From Paenibacillus odorifer (lineage in GTDB: Bacteria; Bacillota; Bacilli; Paenibacillales; Paenibacillaceae): DNA of 64,000 nucleotides. The stretch covers positions 3,844,001-3,908,000 of the forward strand of contig NZ_CP009428.1 in the NCBI RefSeq assembly GCF_000758725.1, written 5' to 3'. The position numbers and the translations under genes are program-made. Below the pieces are notes generated by a model. That model searched no databases. It was not told where the DNA came from and saw only the letters and a list, made by a program, of their open reading frames with translations. Positions 16,039-25,156 of this stretch are shown in pieces (the stretch's first letter is position 1; the number at the start of each line of letters is the position of its first letter).

Positions 16039-17076
16039 ATGAGCTCACTCCAAACTTTAAATCGAAAGATCAAAACGGTCGTCAGTCCTTTTCATGAGTT
16101 ATTATGCAGTCTGCATGTCTTCCATCAACCAGAACACCATCCAACAAGATTACAATGGGCTCTGGAGCTCAAGAAAAGGATGCCTCTTGCTCTACAGGAG
16201 AACATCCACACACTTGGGCAGTTGTCAGACCGTTGGATCGCTCTGCTAGATTTACCGGACCGTATGGGTGTCCCTATTTCTTGCAATCAAGGAATCACCC
16301 TACTCAAAAAACTTCCGGATGCAGAGCTAGTGTATCTATTTATGAATCAAGAAATTGCACTAAGTACCCTAGTCGAATGGCTGAATGAATCTGAAAGCAA
16401 GCGTTCGCTGATGAAGTTGAGTGGAAACGTGAAGTACCTGATAAACAATCTGGCTAGTGTTCGCAAGCTGTTAATCTCAACATTAATTACATACGAACAT
16501 GATTATTTCGGGCAGGAATGGGACTATATTGAACCATTTATGAACATCTCAGCCGCTCAGTTTCAAGACTTAGCCAGTCGATCCCCGGAAAAGGCACTAA
16601 ATACGCTCCACCCACGCCTCCTCGCAGAGAACGGGACTCTAACAGTTCAAAAGGCAGTAACGTATTACTTTTCTTATGAACAGCTTGGACAAGTGTACGT
16701 TTTTCCTTCTACTTTCATATTTCCGCATCTGCTTGTTGGCTGGTACGAAGATACTTTATTTTTACCACTCACGGTGGATGTTCCCGGTCTTGCCTTTAGT
16801 GAAGGACCGCCGAGTGACCTGTTGCGCCAACTCAAAGCTTTAAGTGATGATACGCGGATGCGAATTCTGAAACTACTGTGGAAAAATCCACATTGTACCA
16901 AGCAGCTTGCGCCAATATTGGGTATTTCTGAAGCTGCGGTCTCTAAACAGCTAAAACAACTAAGTGAAGCAGGATTTACCCAATCACAGCGAAAAGGGAA
17001 TTATTTATTTTATTCAGTGAACAAAGAAGTCTTTGATAATCTTCTCGTTCTGCAAAGGCAGTACCTTGAACAATAA
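16039..17076 (+). CDS. ArsR-family transcriptional regulator with large N-terminal domain
   Basis: A 345-residue protein. An ArsR winged helix lies at the C-terminus (about 265-335: LKALSDDTRMRILKLLW, then APILGISEAAVSKQLKQL). The first 250 residues are an uncharacterised domain seen in DUF5937-type regulators, far longer than the usual 100-residue ArsR. It has no metal-binding Cys cluster, so the signal is probably not a metal. It heads an operon of permease, ATPase and permease and is likely their repressor. ATG start after GGAAAGGAAAGAG. Confidence 0.8.
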   Translation: MSSLQTLNRKIKTVVSPFHELLCSLHVFHQPEHHPTRLQWALELKKRMPLALQENIHTLGQLSDRWIALLDLPDRMGVPISCNQGITLLKKLPDAELVYLFMNQEIALSTLVEWLNESESKRSLMKLSGNVKYLINNLASVRKLLISTLITYEHDYFGQEWDYIEPFMNISAAQFQDLASRSPEKALNTLHPRLLAENGTLTVQKAVTYYFSYEQLGQVYVFPSTFIFPHLLVGWYEDTLFLPLTVDVPGLAFSEGPPSDLLRQLKALSDDTRMRILKLLWKNPHCTKQLAPILGISEAAVSKQLKQLSEAGFTQSQRKGNYLFYSVNKEVFDNLLVLQRQYLEQ

Positions 17077-17100
17077 GGTTAATGAAAGGTGTGAGTACAG

Positions 17101-17895
17101 TTGTGGCATATCGCTATCGCAACTCTAAAAAGAAACCAAAAATCTAATCTTAGAGCCTTTCCCTGGACCTTTACATTCGGGCACATTATTGATGGAGTTT
17201 ATCTAGTCATCATCTCTTATTTTTCTTATGTGTATCTAATCAATGGGGATATAGATTCAAAATTCGCTATCTATAGTGGCAGTGATGACTATCTGACCTA
17301 TGTAATTATTGGAGGTATGCTCAGTATATTTTCCGTCAGTATGATGATGAATGTATCCAGGGCACTTATTACCGAATGGAGAGAAGGTACACTTGAGGCA
17401 CTGTTGCTCTCCCCTTCAAGCCGGAGCGGTTATTTTCTAGGAAACGCAGTCCAGCAGTTGTATCGAAGCGGGGCGGAATTGCTGGTGGTTCTCTTCTTTG
17501 GCCTTTTGGCAGGACTTCGGCTCCCCTCTGTTCACTTTATATCTCTCCTCGTGGGAATTTTGCTGTTTTTACTATCATGTTATGCGATGGCGCTGGTGCT
17601 AGGAAGCATTATGCTTTATACAAGGGACACCTTCATTGTTCAAAATACTCTATTTACGATAACTGCTCTACTATGTGGATTTCAGTTTCCAAGGCAATAC
17701 TTGCCTGACTACTTGCAGGCTATAGGTGAGATTTTCCCATTGACCTATGCGCTACAACTGCTACGAGGCACGCTGCTAACTGGAGAATCACGATTAATTG
17801 ATGCATTGCCTATCATACTACTTAGTGTTGTATACATAACGGTTGGTCAATGGACAAATCGGCGCATAGAGCGCGGGTTGTTCGAACGTTTCTAA
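17101..17895 (+). CDS. ABC-2 type exporter permease
   Basis: A 264-residue membrane protein with six predicted helices and the ABC-2 pattern: EWREGTLEALLLSP in the cytoplasmic loop (about 97-110) and a late FPLTYALQLLRG segment (about 217-228). It lies 24 nt after the regulator, with TTG start after AAAGG. With the next two genes it forms a drug/antibiotic-type exporter made of one ATPase and two different permeases. Confidence 0.8.
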   Translation: MWHIAIATLKRNQKSNLRAFPWTFTFGHIIDGVYLVIISYFSYVYLINGDIDSKFAIYSGSDDYLTYVIIGGMLSIFSVSMMMNVSRALITEWREGTLEALLLSPSSRSGYFLGNAVQQLYRSGAELLVVLFFGLLAGLRLPSVHFISLLVGILLFLLSCYAMALVLGSIMLYTRDTFIVQNTLFTITALLCGFQFPRQYLPDYLQAIGEIFPLTYALQLLRGTLLTGESRLIDALPIILLSVVYITVGQWTNRRIERGLFERF

Positions 17896-17916
17896 AACCT
17901 TGGAGGGTGAAAACCA

Positions 17917-18936
17917 TTGATAAACATGCATGAAGTTACTAAAATTTACGAAAGCAAACATAGACTGGGCTGGTTCCGTTCGGAAAAAAGATCAGTGACT
18001 GCAGTGAAATCACTATCTTTAGATATCGCTGCGGGGGAAATCGTAGGTCTTCTCGGTCTAAATGGCGCTGGAAAAACCACTACAATACGTATGCTCTCTA
18101 CTCTCCTAGAGCCAACCTCAGGCAGTATTGAAGTCGATGGAATGTCACTGCACAAGAATCGACAGGCCATTCAGCAAAAAGTAAATATGATCGCCGGAGG
18201 AGAACGAATGTTGTACTGGCGACTCACTGGTAGAGAGAATCTTCAATACTTCGGTAAACTCTATGGAATGAACAGCCCTCAAATCGCTAGAGAAGCAGAA
18301 CGTCTTCTGGAGGAAGTAGGTTTGACCCAAGCTGCTGACCAACCCGTTGAGCAATATTCTAAAGGGATGAAGCAACGGCTGCAAATCGCCCGCGGACTTA
18401 TCAACGATCCACAATACTTATTTCTAGATGAGCCCACACTTGGCCTTGATGCCCCCATTGCCAGGCAGCTTCGCGGTACGATAAGAAAGCTTGCACTGGA
18501 CAGTGGAAAGGGTATCCTTCTGACCAGCCATTATTTGCAGGAGGTCGAAGAACTCTGTGACCGGGTTTATGTACTGAATCGAGGCGAGCTTCTGCTCTGT
18601 GACAAACCTGAGCGGATTGTCCATCAGGTTGCAGGCTCGCAAACTGCTCATTTAGAGGTTACAGGCTGGCATGAATCACTTCGTCCCAAGCTACTAGAGC
18701 ATCTACGAACATATACTCAGCCTGCGGAATTAATGGGTGTCTGCGCAACAGAAAAACTTGAACTTCGAAATGATGGACTGCAGCGCATTTCTGTAAAGAC
18801 ACCTTCGGCTGATAGGATCATTACAGAGCTGCTGCCATGGACTACGGAGCATGGGCTTAGCATTAAAAGCTTCGCATCCGAAAAACCTAATTTGGAGGAT
18901 GCGATTATCCTCCTTTCGGAAGGAAGGGTATCATGA
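17917..18936 (+). CDS. ABC-2 exporter ATP-binding protein (NatA/DrrA-like)
   Basis: A 339-residue ATPase: Walker A GLNGAGKTT (about 46), Q-loop MIAGGERMLYWRLTG, signature YSKGMKQRL (about 147), Walker B YLFLDEPTLGLDAP, H-loop TSHYLQEVEEL. The C-terminal about 110 residues form the extension typical of DrrA-like exporters. TTG start 9 nt after GGAGGG. Its last four bases overlap the next start (ATGA), indicating translational coupling. Confidence 0.85.
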   Translation: MINMHEVTKIYESKHRLGWFRSEKRSVTAVKSLSLDIAAGEIVGLLGLNGAGKTTTIRMLSTLLEPTSGSIEVDGMSLHKNRQAIQQKVNMIAGGERMLYWRLTGRENLQYFGKLYGMNSPQIAREAERLLEEVGLTQAADQPVEQYSKGMKQRLQIARGLINDPQYLFLDEPTLGLDAPIARQLRGTIRKLALDSGKGILLTSHYLQEVEELCDRVYVLNRGELLLCDKPERIVHQVAGSQTAHLEVTGWHESLRPKLLEHLRTYTQPAELMGVCATEKLELRNDGLQRISVKTPSADRIITELLPWTTEHGLSIKSFASEKPNLEDAIILLSEGRVS

Positions 18937-19751
18937 ACTTACATAGCTTATGGTTTACCCTTAGCGCGGAGATCACTAAGCAGCATCGAAATAGAGTTAA
19001 GGGACGCGCAGTGTTTTTTTCACTTCTACTCTGGCCGGCGCTCACCTTTTTAACCACCTACTTTACTATGCAGCCCTTTAGAACAGGAGCAGGATCAGCA
19101 CTCTCAAAAGTAATACCAGATGGACGGATTCCCCTTTTTCTGCTGAGCGGATATCTCGTCTTTCAGTTATACTGGACGGTTGTGCAAGCCGCATGGTTAT
19201 TCGAACAAGAACGCAAAGGGGGCACACTTGAGGTAGTGTTCCTAACCCCAGCGTCAAAAATGGCCTTCCTGTATGGACGTTCCATATATTCACTATTTCA
19301 CGGAATATGGATGTTCGCTTGTTTCTCCATCCTGACTTTCATTTTTCTTGCGGATGCAACGACTGTTAACTGGGGCGCCTTATTGCCTGTATTAGTACTT
19401 ATCATGATATCAGCGGTTATATGGGGAGCTTTGCTGTGTGCGATATCTCTATTCTCAAGGGATTCAGGGCTAATCTATTACATCTTTCAAGCACCAATGG
19501 AGCTGTTTGGTGGGGTTCGTATTCCACCAGCGGTATTCCCAGCATGGGCAACGGGCCTATCCCTTCTGTTTCCACTCACATATAGTCTGGTTCTCGTGCG
19601 CGGGGCGTTATACGATAATATCGGGATTAGCTGGTGGTGGGCTCTCGGCGCTTTAATCGTAGGTAGTTCTTGTCTTGTCATTTGTACCCGCTATCTTCTG
19701 GTTAGGGCAGAACAACATGCAAGAGTAAAAGGGAATTGGACTTTATTCTAA
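18933..19751 (+). CDS. ABC-2 type exporter permease
   Basis: A 272-residue membrane protein with six helices; it carries FEQERKGGTLEVVFLTP (about 90-106) and FPLTYSLVLVRGALY (about 211-225), equivalent to the conserved ABC-2 segments of the first permease, so the two are diverged paralogs forming a heterodimer. It overlaps the ATPase gene by 4 nt. The substrate is not evident. Confidence 0.8.
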   Translation: MNLHSLWFTLSAEITKQHRNRVKGRAVFFSLLLWPALTFLTTYFTMQPFRTGAGSALSKVIPDGRIPLFLLSGYLVFQLYWTVVQAAWLFEQERKGGTLEVVFLTPASKMAFLYGRSIYSLFHGIWMFACFSILTFIFLADATTVNWGALLPVLVLIMISAVIWGALLCAISLFSRDSGLIYYIFQAPMELFGGVRIPPAVFPAWATGLSLLFPLTYSLVLVRGALYDNIGISWWWALGALIVGSSCLVICTRYLLVRAEQHARVKGNWTLF

Positions 19752-19828
19752 TTGTAAATGACCAAGTCTTTAACACATAGGACCTAAATGACGTTATTTG
19801 CCGGTTCTTAGCTTTTTCAGAAGTTTCG

Positions 19829-19909
19829 CGGACTCCAGTGACACTATTCCTTCAAAAAGGGTTCATATTGGGAGTTTTTAGGGCAGATAACTGCTATGCA
19901 GTCCGTTAG
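19829..19909 (+). repeat. Degenerate copy of the 211-bp dispersed repeat
   Basis: CGGACTCCAGTGACACTATT (19829-19848) resembles the start of the repeat copies near 43.5 kb, and CTGCTATGCAGTCCGTTAG (19891-19909) resembles their end (TAGCTGCAATACAGTCCG). The middle is not recognisably similar. It occupies the 300-nt gap between convergent genes; nothing else is seen in that gap apart from the terminator. Confidence 0.45.
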
Positions 19910-19991
19910 AATTCCAAATGGGAAAGAAGACTGTGTTTAAGGTCAGTGGTGTCCGAAAACTGTTTCTTACGCGCAAATGCTCCCTAACCAC

Positions 19992-20028
19992 AAAAAACCC
20001 GACAGACAAATCTGCCGGGTTTTTTCAT
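19992..20028. terminator. Bidirectional intrinsic terminator
   Basis: AAAAAACCCGACAGA and TCTGCCGGGTTTTTT pair around CAAA; it serves the convergent exporter operon and the oxidoreductase operon. Confidence 0.85.
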
Positions 20029-20055
20029 ATTTTATATGCTGGAGATAAACACATC

Positions 20056-22362
20056 TTATAAGTCAGGATGTTCGTGTTTTGCCTTGAGACGATTCCAACG
20101 GCGCTCAACTTCTTCTTCGAAGCTGTGCAAAGCTGGCTCATTCTCAGGTTTCAACAAGTGACGAGTTTTACCCATTGTCTTCAGCCATGCTGAGAGCTCG
20201 ACACGTTTGCCCTTGTCTTCGGGATTATATGTGATATTCGTAGAACCATGCTCTACTTCATATAACGGGAAGAAGCAAGACTCAACAGCTAATGAAACGA
20301 TGTTAGTGCCTTCCTTATCATCAGACATCCAGTTTAGCGGACATGCGATCAGGATTTTACCATACACCAAACCTTCGTTTTGTGCGTACCACTGTGCTTT
20401 TGCCGCTTTTTTCACCAGATCCTGCGGATAAGCCTCCGAACCCGTGAAGACATAAGGAATGTTAGTAGCCGCCATAATTTGTGCTGTATCTTTATGCTGA
20501 GTCACTTTACCTTGCTGCTGCTTGCCGATACTGGAGGTTGAAGTACGGTGACCCAGTGGTGTCGAATAGGACTGCTGTGCTCCAGTATTCATGTAACCCT
20601 CGTTATCGTACTCTACAATAATCATTTTGTGACCACGCAGTGCAGCTCCAATTGCCGGTCCCATCCCGATGTCCATGCCGCCATCTCCGGTTACCATAAC
20701 AAACGTAAAGTCCTCTTTAAGCCCTAGTCCATCCAGCTCACCGCGACGTTTGCGTTCCCAGAACATCTCTACGACACCGGACAAGGTAGCCGCTCCATTT
20801 TGGAAAAGATTATGGATAAACGTTGATTTATGGGAGGAATACGGGTACCCCGTAGTCGTTACCATGGCACAGCCTGTATGATAAAGTGCGACGATATCCC
20901 CTTCAATCCCTTTGAAGAAAGTCTCTAGTCCTGAGAAAATCCCACAACCCGGACACGCACCATGCCCTGGGGAGAGCCGTTTAGGTTTCTTCGTCAAGCT
21001 GCGTAGCGGCGGAATCCGTACGCTTAATTTGCCCGTTGCTTCATCCTGTTTCACAGTGATCAAGCCTGTCTTCAGTGAGTCAAAGTCCATTGGCTTCAGA
21101 AGACGTTGTGGAGCTTTATCTGGTGTACCCGGATTGTGGCCGTAATAATCAAATGGTATGTCTACTCGATCTGCAGCAACAGCATCAATTGCTAATTGGA
21201 AAAATGCATGACCATCTTCTGCGTAGAAGTCCTTACCACCCAAACCGTAAATACGGCTTATTACTTTAGTCGTAGTGTTGCCATATGTGAACAGGGCTGC
21301 CTTGATTTCATTGACCATGTTACCACCGTGTCCGCCAACAGAATCTGCGCGGTCACCAACGGTGATTGCTTTAACGTTTTTCAGCGCTTCAGCAATTTGC
21401 TTCTGCGGGAAAGGACGGATCATATTCGGCGAGATTGCACCGGCTTTGATTCCTTGCGAACGAAGCTGATCTACAACATCCTTAATAATCTCAGAGGCAG
21501 AATTCATCAAGAATACTGCTACTTCAGCATCTTCCATCCGATATTCCTCGATCATTGGATAATAACGTCCGGTTAACTCAGCAAATTCCTTCGCGATTTC
21601 TTCAAAAACTTCACCCGCATTGTACATAGCTACGGACTGTTGATAACGGTTGTTAATATAGTCAGGTTCGTTCATATAAGGGCCAACGGTTACCGGATTA
21701 TTGCGGTCTAAAGTATCGGTGAAACCTGTTGGAGGTTGTGCTCCAACAAATTTATGAACATCCTCCCGATGAGTAAAGGCCTGTACGCGGCGCTTCTGGT
21801 GGGAAGTGAAATATCCATCTGAGGCCACCATTACCGGAAGACGAACTTTAGCATGTTCAGCAAGCTTCAATGCCATTAGATTCATATCATAAACAGATTG
21901 TGGATCCCGGCACATTAAAATTGGCCAACCTGTATTCAGGGCAAAATACAAATCAGAATGATCCCCGTGAATATTCAGCGGTCCAGAGATCGAACGGCAG
22001 ATTAGATTCATAACCATAGGCATACGCGTACCAGCTTGTACAGGCAATTGCTCAAGCATGAACATATAACCTTGGGCACTGGTAGCATTAAATACACGTC
22101 CGCCAGCCGTTGAAGCGCCATAACAGATTCCAGCAGAGCTATGCTCGCCATCTGACGGAATCAGCATAATATCATGCTGGCCGTTCGCTTTCATCGTATC
22201 AAGAAATTGCGCTACTTCTGTCGATGGAGAAATCGGAAAATACCCCATTACATGATAATTAATCTGATGAGCAGCATAAGCTGCCATTTCATTGCCGGAT
22301 TCATATAGGAATTTCTGCTCTACTTTAGCAGAGCCTACTTCTTTTTCATAATCTATTGCCAC
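20056..22362 (-). CDS. 2-oxoacid:ferredoxin oxidoreductase, fused alpha-beta subunit
   Basis: A 768-residue fusion. Residues 1-430 are the alpha part (PISPSTEVAQFL near residue 43; GDRADSVGGHGG in the domain that closes on CoA). Residues 450-768 are the beta part, with GACPGCG (about 466) and the thiamine diphosphate motif GDGGMDIGMG...NEGYMNTG (about 556-585). With the gamma-delta protein encoded just upstream it forms a pyruvate- or 2-ketoacid:ferredoxin oxidoreductase that makes acyl-CoA, CO2 and reduced ferredoxin, and can act without pyruvate dehydrogenase when oxygen is low. Substrate choice cannot be settled by reading. Confidence 0.85.
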   Translation of the reverse strand: MAIDYEKEVGSAKVEQKFLYESGNEMAAYAAHQINYHVMGYFPISPSTEVAQFLDTMKANGQHDIMLIPSDGEHSSAGICYGASTAGGRVFNATSAQGYMFMLEQLPVQAGTRMPMVMNLICRSISGPLNIHGDHSDLYFALNTGWPILMCRDPQSVYDMNLMALKLAEHAKVRLPVMVASDGYFTSHQKRRVQAFTHREDVHKFVGAQPPTGFTDTLDRNNPVTVGPYMNEPDYINNRYQQSVAMYNAGEVFEEIAKEFAELTGRYYPMIEEYRMEDAEVAVFLMNSASEIIKDVVDQLRSQGIKAGAISPNMIRPFPQKQIAEALKNVKAITVGDRADSVGGHGGNMVNEIKAALFTYGNTTTKVISRIYGLGGKDFYAEDGHAFFQLAIDAVAADRVDIPFDYYGHNPGTPDKAPQRLLKPMDFDSLKTGLITVKQDEATGKLSVRIPPLRSLTKKPKRLSPGHGACPGCGIFSGLETFFKGIEGDIVALYHTGCAMVTTTGYPYSSHKSTFIHNLFQNGAATLSGVVEMFWERKRRGELDGLGLKEDFTFVMVTGDGGMDIGMGPAIGAALRGHKMIIVEYDNEGYMNTGAQQSYSTPLGHRTSTSSIGKQQQGKVTQHKDTAQIMAATNIPYVFTGSEAYPQDLVKKAAKAQWYAQNEGLVYGKILIACPLNWMSDDKEGTNIVSLAVESCFFPLYEVEHGSTNITYNPEDKGKRVELSAWLKTMGKTRHLLKPENEPALHSFEEEVERRWNRLKAKHEHPDL

Positions 22363-22387
22363 GTGTATTCCACCTTTCCTCCGTTAA

Positions 22388-23404
22388 TTAGGCCTCAGTA
22401 ACGAGATCAAAAATATGCCGGACCGTATGACTCTCTGCGTAGCCTTCTTCCTCACGTTCGCCAGACAAGGCAGTTGTAGGACAAGCTTCTACACATTTTA
22501 AACAGCCTTTACAGTATTGGTAATCAATACCTTGCAGGAACATTTGTGGACGCCCCTTCTTATCAGGCTGCTCATCCCAAACAAAACAGAGATCAGGACA
22601 CACCGTATCGCACTGCGCACAATGAATACAATCCTCCTGCTTAAAATGAGGCAGCAAACCGGAGCGAGAAATGCTCAAGTTCTTTAAAAAGCTACTGCCA
22701 GGATTCGTAATGGTACCGCCGATAGGCTGTGTTTCATAACCCAATGCGGAAATATCAGACCGCACGAATTCAGGCATTGTCACGCCCGCAGGCAGTGGAA
22801 AATGCATAAACTTAACTTCATTAAATCCACGGTCGAAAGTAGTCAGCGCTGACTGTACTGCCTGTGGATACTTTTTGCCTAGTGATTTCTCTATAACGCC
22901 TTTCATAATTTCAGGGTCCAAGAAATCACACATCCGGAACAACGCGCCCAGCATCGCCATATTAACGCGGTTTTTCTCATCTAAGGCGATAGTTGTAGCA
23001 TCAACGACTGCAATAGTTCCTGCCATCATATTCAGGGAGGATTTCAATTCCTCCGGCGATTTTGCTGAGTTTACCAATACTGTGCTATGTTCATAAATTC
23101 CGCTAATTACGTTAACTGTCTTTGCTAGTGCTTCGTGAAATACCCCAACAACATGCGGGCGCTCAACCGGAGACGTGTCACGAATAGGTGTGTTCAAATC
23201 ACAAAACCGGATATGCGCTTTTACCGCTGATCCCTTCTTCTCCGAACCATATGACGAAAAGCTGACCCCATTCATTCCAGCACCGACAACGCCTGCTTCC
23301 GCAAGCATTTTACCAGCCAGGTTCGCACCCAACCCTCCAATTGACTCCAGACGAATCTCAAAAAATCCGAGCTCGTTCACTTTTGGTAACTGTACCACCG
23401 ACAT
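22388..23404 (-). CDS. 2-oxoacid:ferredoxin oxidoreductase, fused gamma-delta subunit
   Basis: A 338-residue protein. The gamma domain (about 8-190, ESIGGLGANLAGKML and SFSSYGSEKKG) is followed by a ferredoxin-like delta domain with two 4Fe-4S motifs (CIHCAQCDTVCPDLC and CKGCLKCVEACP, about 260-315). It is the first gene of the operon, 25 nt before the alpha-beta gene. ATG after GAAAGGGG. A TATACT lies upstream with a TTGAAA only 15 nt further, so the promoter is suboptimal. Confidence 0.87.
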   Translation of the reverse strand: MSVVQLPKVNELGFFEIRLESIGGLGANLAGKMLAEAGVVGAGMNGVSFSSYGSEKKGSAVKAHIRFCDLNTPIRDTSPVERPHVVGVFHEALAKTVNVISGIYEHSTVLVNSAKSPEELKSSLNMMAGTIAVVDATTIALDEKNRVNMAMLGALFRMCDFLDPEIMKGVIEKSLGKKYPQAVQSALTTFDRGFNEVKFMHFPLPAGVTMPEFVRSDISALGYETQPIGGTITNPGSSFLKNLSISRSGLLPHFKQEDCIHCAQCDTVCPDLCFVWDEQPDKKGRPQMFLQGIDYQYCKGCLKCVEACPTTALSGEREEEGYAESHTVRHIFDLVTEA

Positions 23405-23720
23405 AGCCCCTTTCAGAATGTCATCTAGTATAATATCCTTTTGACTTTTTCAACGATTGTAACTTGATTTCGCAAGACGCGAAGTGACAAATCTTGCATT
23501 TTCCAAGTGTTGCCTAAGCTTATTTATCTACTTTCATTTAGCAATAAAATTAAAAATTAAGATGTTAAATTCATCACATTGTTCATGATAAATATCACAC
23601 ACCGATGAAAAATCACCTCTATTTCTGCAAATGTGTATCATTTATACTTTTCAACTAGTCCATTTCAGGATAAACTGATTCTTGGTGTAATTTTTTGAAC
23701 CTACTTAGGAGGCATTAAAT
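23405..23720. other. Divergent intergenic region
   Basis: 316 nt between the oxidoreductase operon and the permease gene. I see a TGATA-AA-TATCA dyad (23586-23597) and an AATTTTTTGAAC at 23689-23700 that is a weak CodY-like match. No gene or RNA is evident. Confidence 0.3.
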
Positions 23721-25064
23721 GTGAAGTCAAACGAAGCATCATTACAGAAAAAATTGCTTCCACGGCATATCAGCTTTATGGCGATGGGCGGCGTAATCGG
23801 TACGGGGATTTTCAAAGGAAGCTCTGAGACGATAAGCATTGCTGGACCAGGGGTTGTTCTCTCCTATGTATTGGCAGGCTTGCTGCTACTAGTCGTTATG
23901 GGTGCAATTGCCGAAATGGCCACGGTATACCCGAACAAAAATATGAAGGAATTCATTCGCGAGGCTTTTGGAGAACGGCTCTCCTTTATCGTGGGTTGGC
24001 TATATTGCTTCATGTGGTTGACTGTCTGCGTGATCGAAGTGCTGGCGGCAGGAAGCTTCTTGCAATACTGGTTACCGGATGTTCCGTTATGGCTACTGAG
24101 TCTAGCAAGTGGTGCTTTAATTATTGGCATCAATATGATGAGTGTAAGCGGTTATGGAGAGACGGAGTTTTGGTTAGCAGGAATCAAAATAGCTATGATT
24201 ATCATCTTTATTATTCTGGGAGCTGCATTATTGTTTGGGCTATTGCCTATGTCTGAAGGGACACCCTATTTAAGTAATTTTACGGATTATGGCGGATTAT
24301 TCCCACAAGGCTGGACACCTATCTTCTCTGCCCTTCTGGTCGTCATGTTCTCATATGGCGGATCTGAGCTGATTGGACTAACTTTAACAGAAACTCAAGA
24401 TGCAGAAAAAGTGTTGCCTAGAGTTGTCAAAAGCTTCATTTTGCGCGTTATTCTGTTCTATACGATTCCAATTCTGATCATCTGTGGGTTAATTCCTTGG
24501 AATCAGCTTAACGAGCATACCAGCCCCTTTGTGCAGGTTTTAGCAGCTACAGGACTTAAGGGTGCTGACCATGTTATGAACTTCATACTGATTACAGCTG
24601 TGCTCTCTGCTGCTAACTCCGGTATCTATGGCGCCACACGGATGTTGCACTCTTTGGCTTCACAGGGTGAAGCTCCACGTAGCTTAGCAAAGACCTCAGC
24701 AAAAGGTGTGCCGATCAACAGTCTTAAACTTTGCGCTATAGTTCTTTTTGTTGGTTCTATGTTAGCGTACTTCGCACAGGATGGACTTTTCCGGCTGCTG
24801 ATGGCTGTTCCCGGCTTCGTAGTAAGCTTGGTATGGATCAGCATCTGTCTATCACAGCTGAAGCTGCGGAAAACCTATCCTAAAGAGCCAAGCTTTAAAG
24901 TCTGGGGCTTTCCTTATATAACGATTTTGACACTTATCTGTTTGTCGGTTATTACGATTTCCTTCCTTTTCGACACTCAGAACCGGATCAGCATAGGCAC
25001 ATGTCTGGGCTTCCTGCTGATGCTTACCATCTGGTCATTCGCGAAATTCCGGAAGAAGAACTAA
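23721..25064 (+). CDS. APC-family amino acid permease
   Basis: A 447-residue protein with twelve predicted membrane helices. The start HISFMAMGGVIGTGIFKGS is the conserved first half-helix of amino acid/proton symporters (RocE/LysP/GabP group). The SANSGIYGATRMLHSLA segment (about 295-311) is also typical. GTG start 6-7 nt after AGGAGG. A large terminator hairpin follows. The particular amino acid cannot be told from sequence. Confidence 0.85.
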   Translation: MKSNEASLQKKLLPRHISFMAMGGVIGTGIFKGSSETISIAGPGVVLSYVLAGLLLLVVMGAIAEMATVYPNKNMKEFIREAFGERLSFIVGWLYCFMWLTVCVIEVLAAGSFLQYWLPDVPLWLLSLASGALIIGINMMSVSGYGETEFWLAGIKIAMIIIFIILGAALLFGLLPMSEGTPYLSNFTDYGGLFPQGWTPIFSALLVVMFSYGGSELIGLTLTETQDAEKVLPRVVKSFILRVILFYTIPILIICGLIPWNQLNEHTSPFVQVLAATGLKGADHVMNFILITAVLSAANSGIYGATRMLHSLASQGEAPRSLAKTSAKGVPINSLKLCAIVLFVGSMLAYFAQDGLFRLLMAVPGFVVSLVWISICLSQLKLRKTYPKEPSFKVWGFPYITILTLICLSVITISFLFDTQNRISIGTCLGFLLMLTIWSFAKFRKKN

Positions 25065-25090
25065 ACTAAATTGCTCGCATTGACATGTAA

Positions 25091-25143
25091 AAAGGTGTAT
25101 CCATTGTTCTACGCGATCGCGTAGAATGGGGATACACCTTTTC
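25091..25143. terminator. Long terminator hairpin with a 20-bp palindrome
   Basis: AAAAGGTGTATCC...GGATACACCTTTT encloses TTCTACGCGATCGCGTAGAA, a perfect palindrome. It ends the permease transcript directly before the tandem array and shares TTCTACG with the array units. Confidence 0.8.
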
Positions 25144-25156
25144 TTATGGGAACGGT

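Noticed and set aside
21196..21576. A 126-codon plus-strand frame inside the oxidoreductase gene
   Set aside because: Antisense shadow of a well-supported gene with no start signals.
23689..23700. CodY box before the amino acid permease
   Set aside because: Only about 11 of 15 bases match, not enough in an A/T-rich region.
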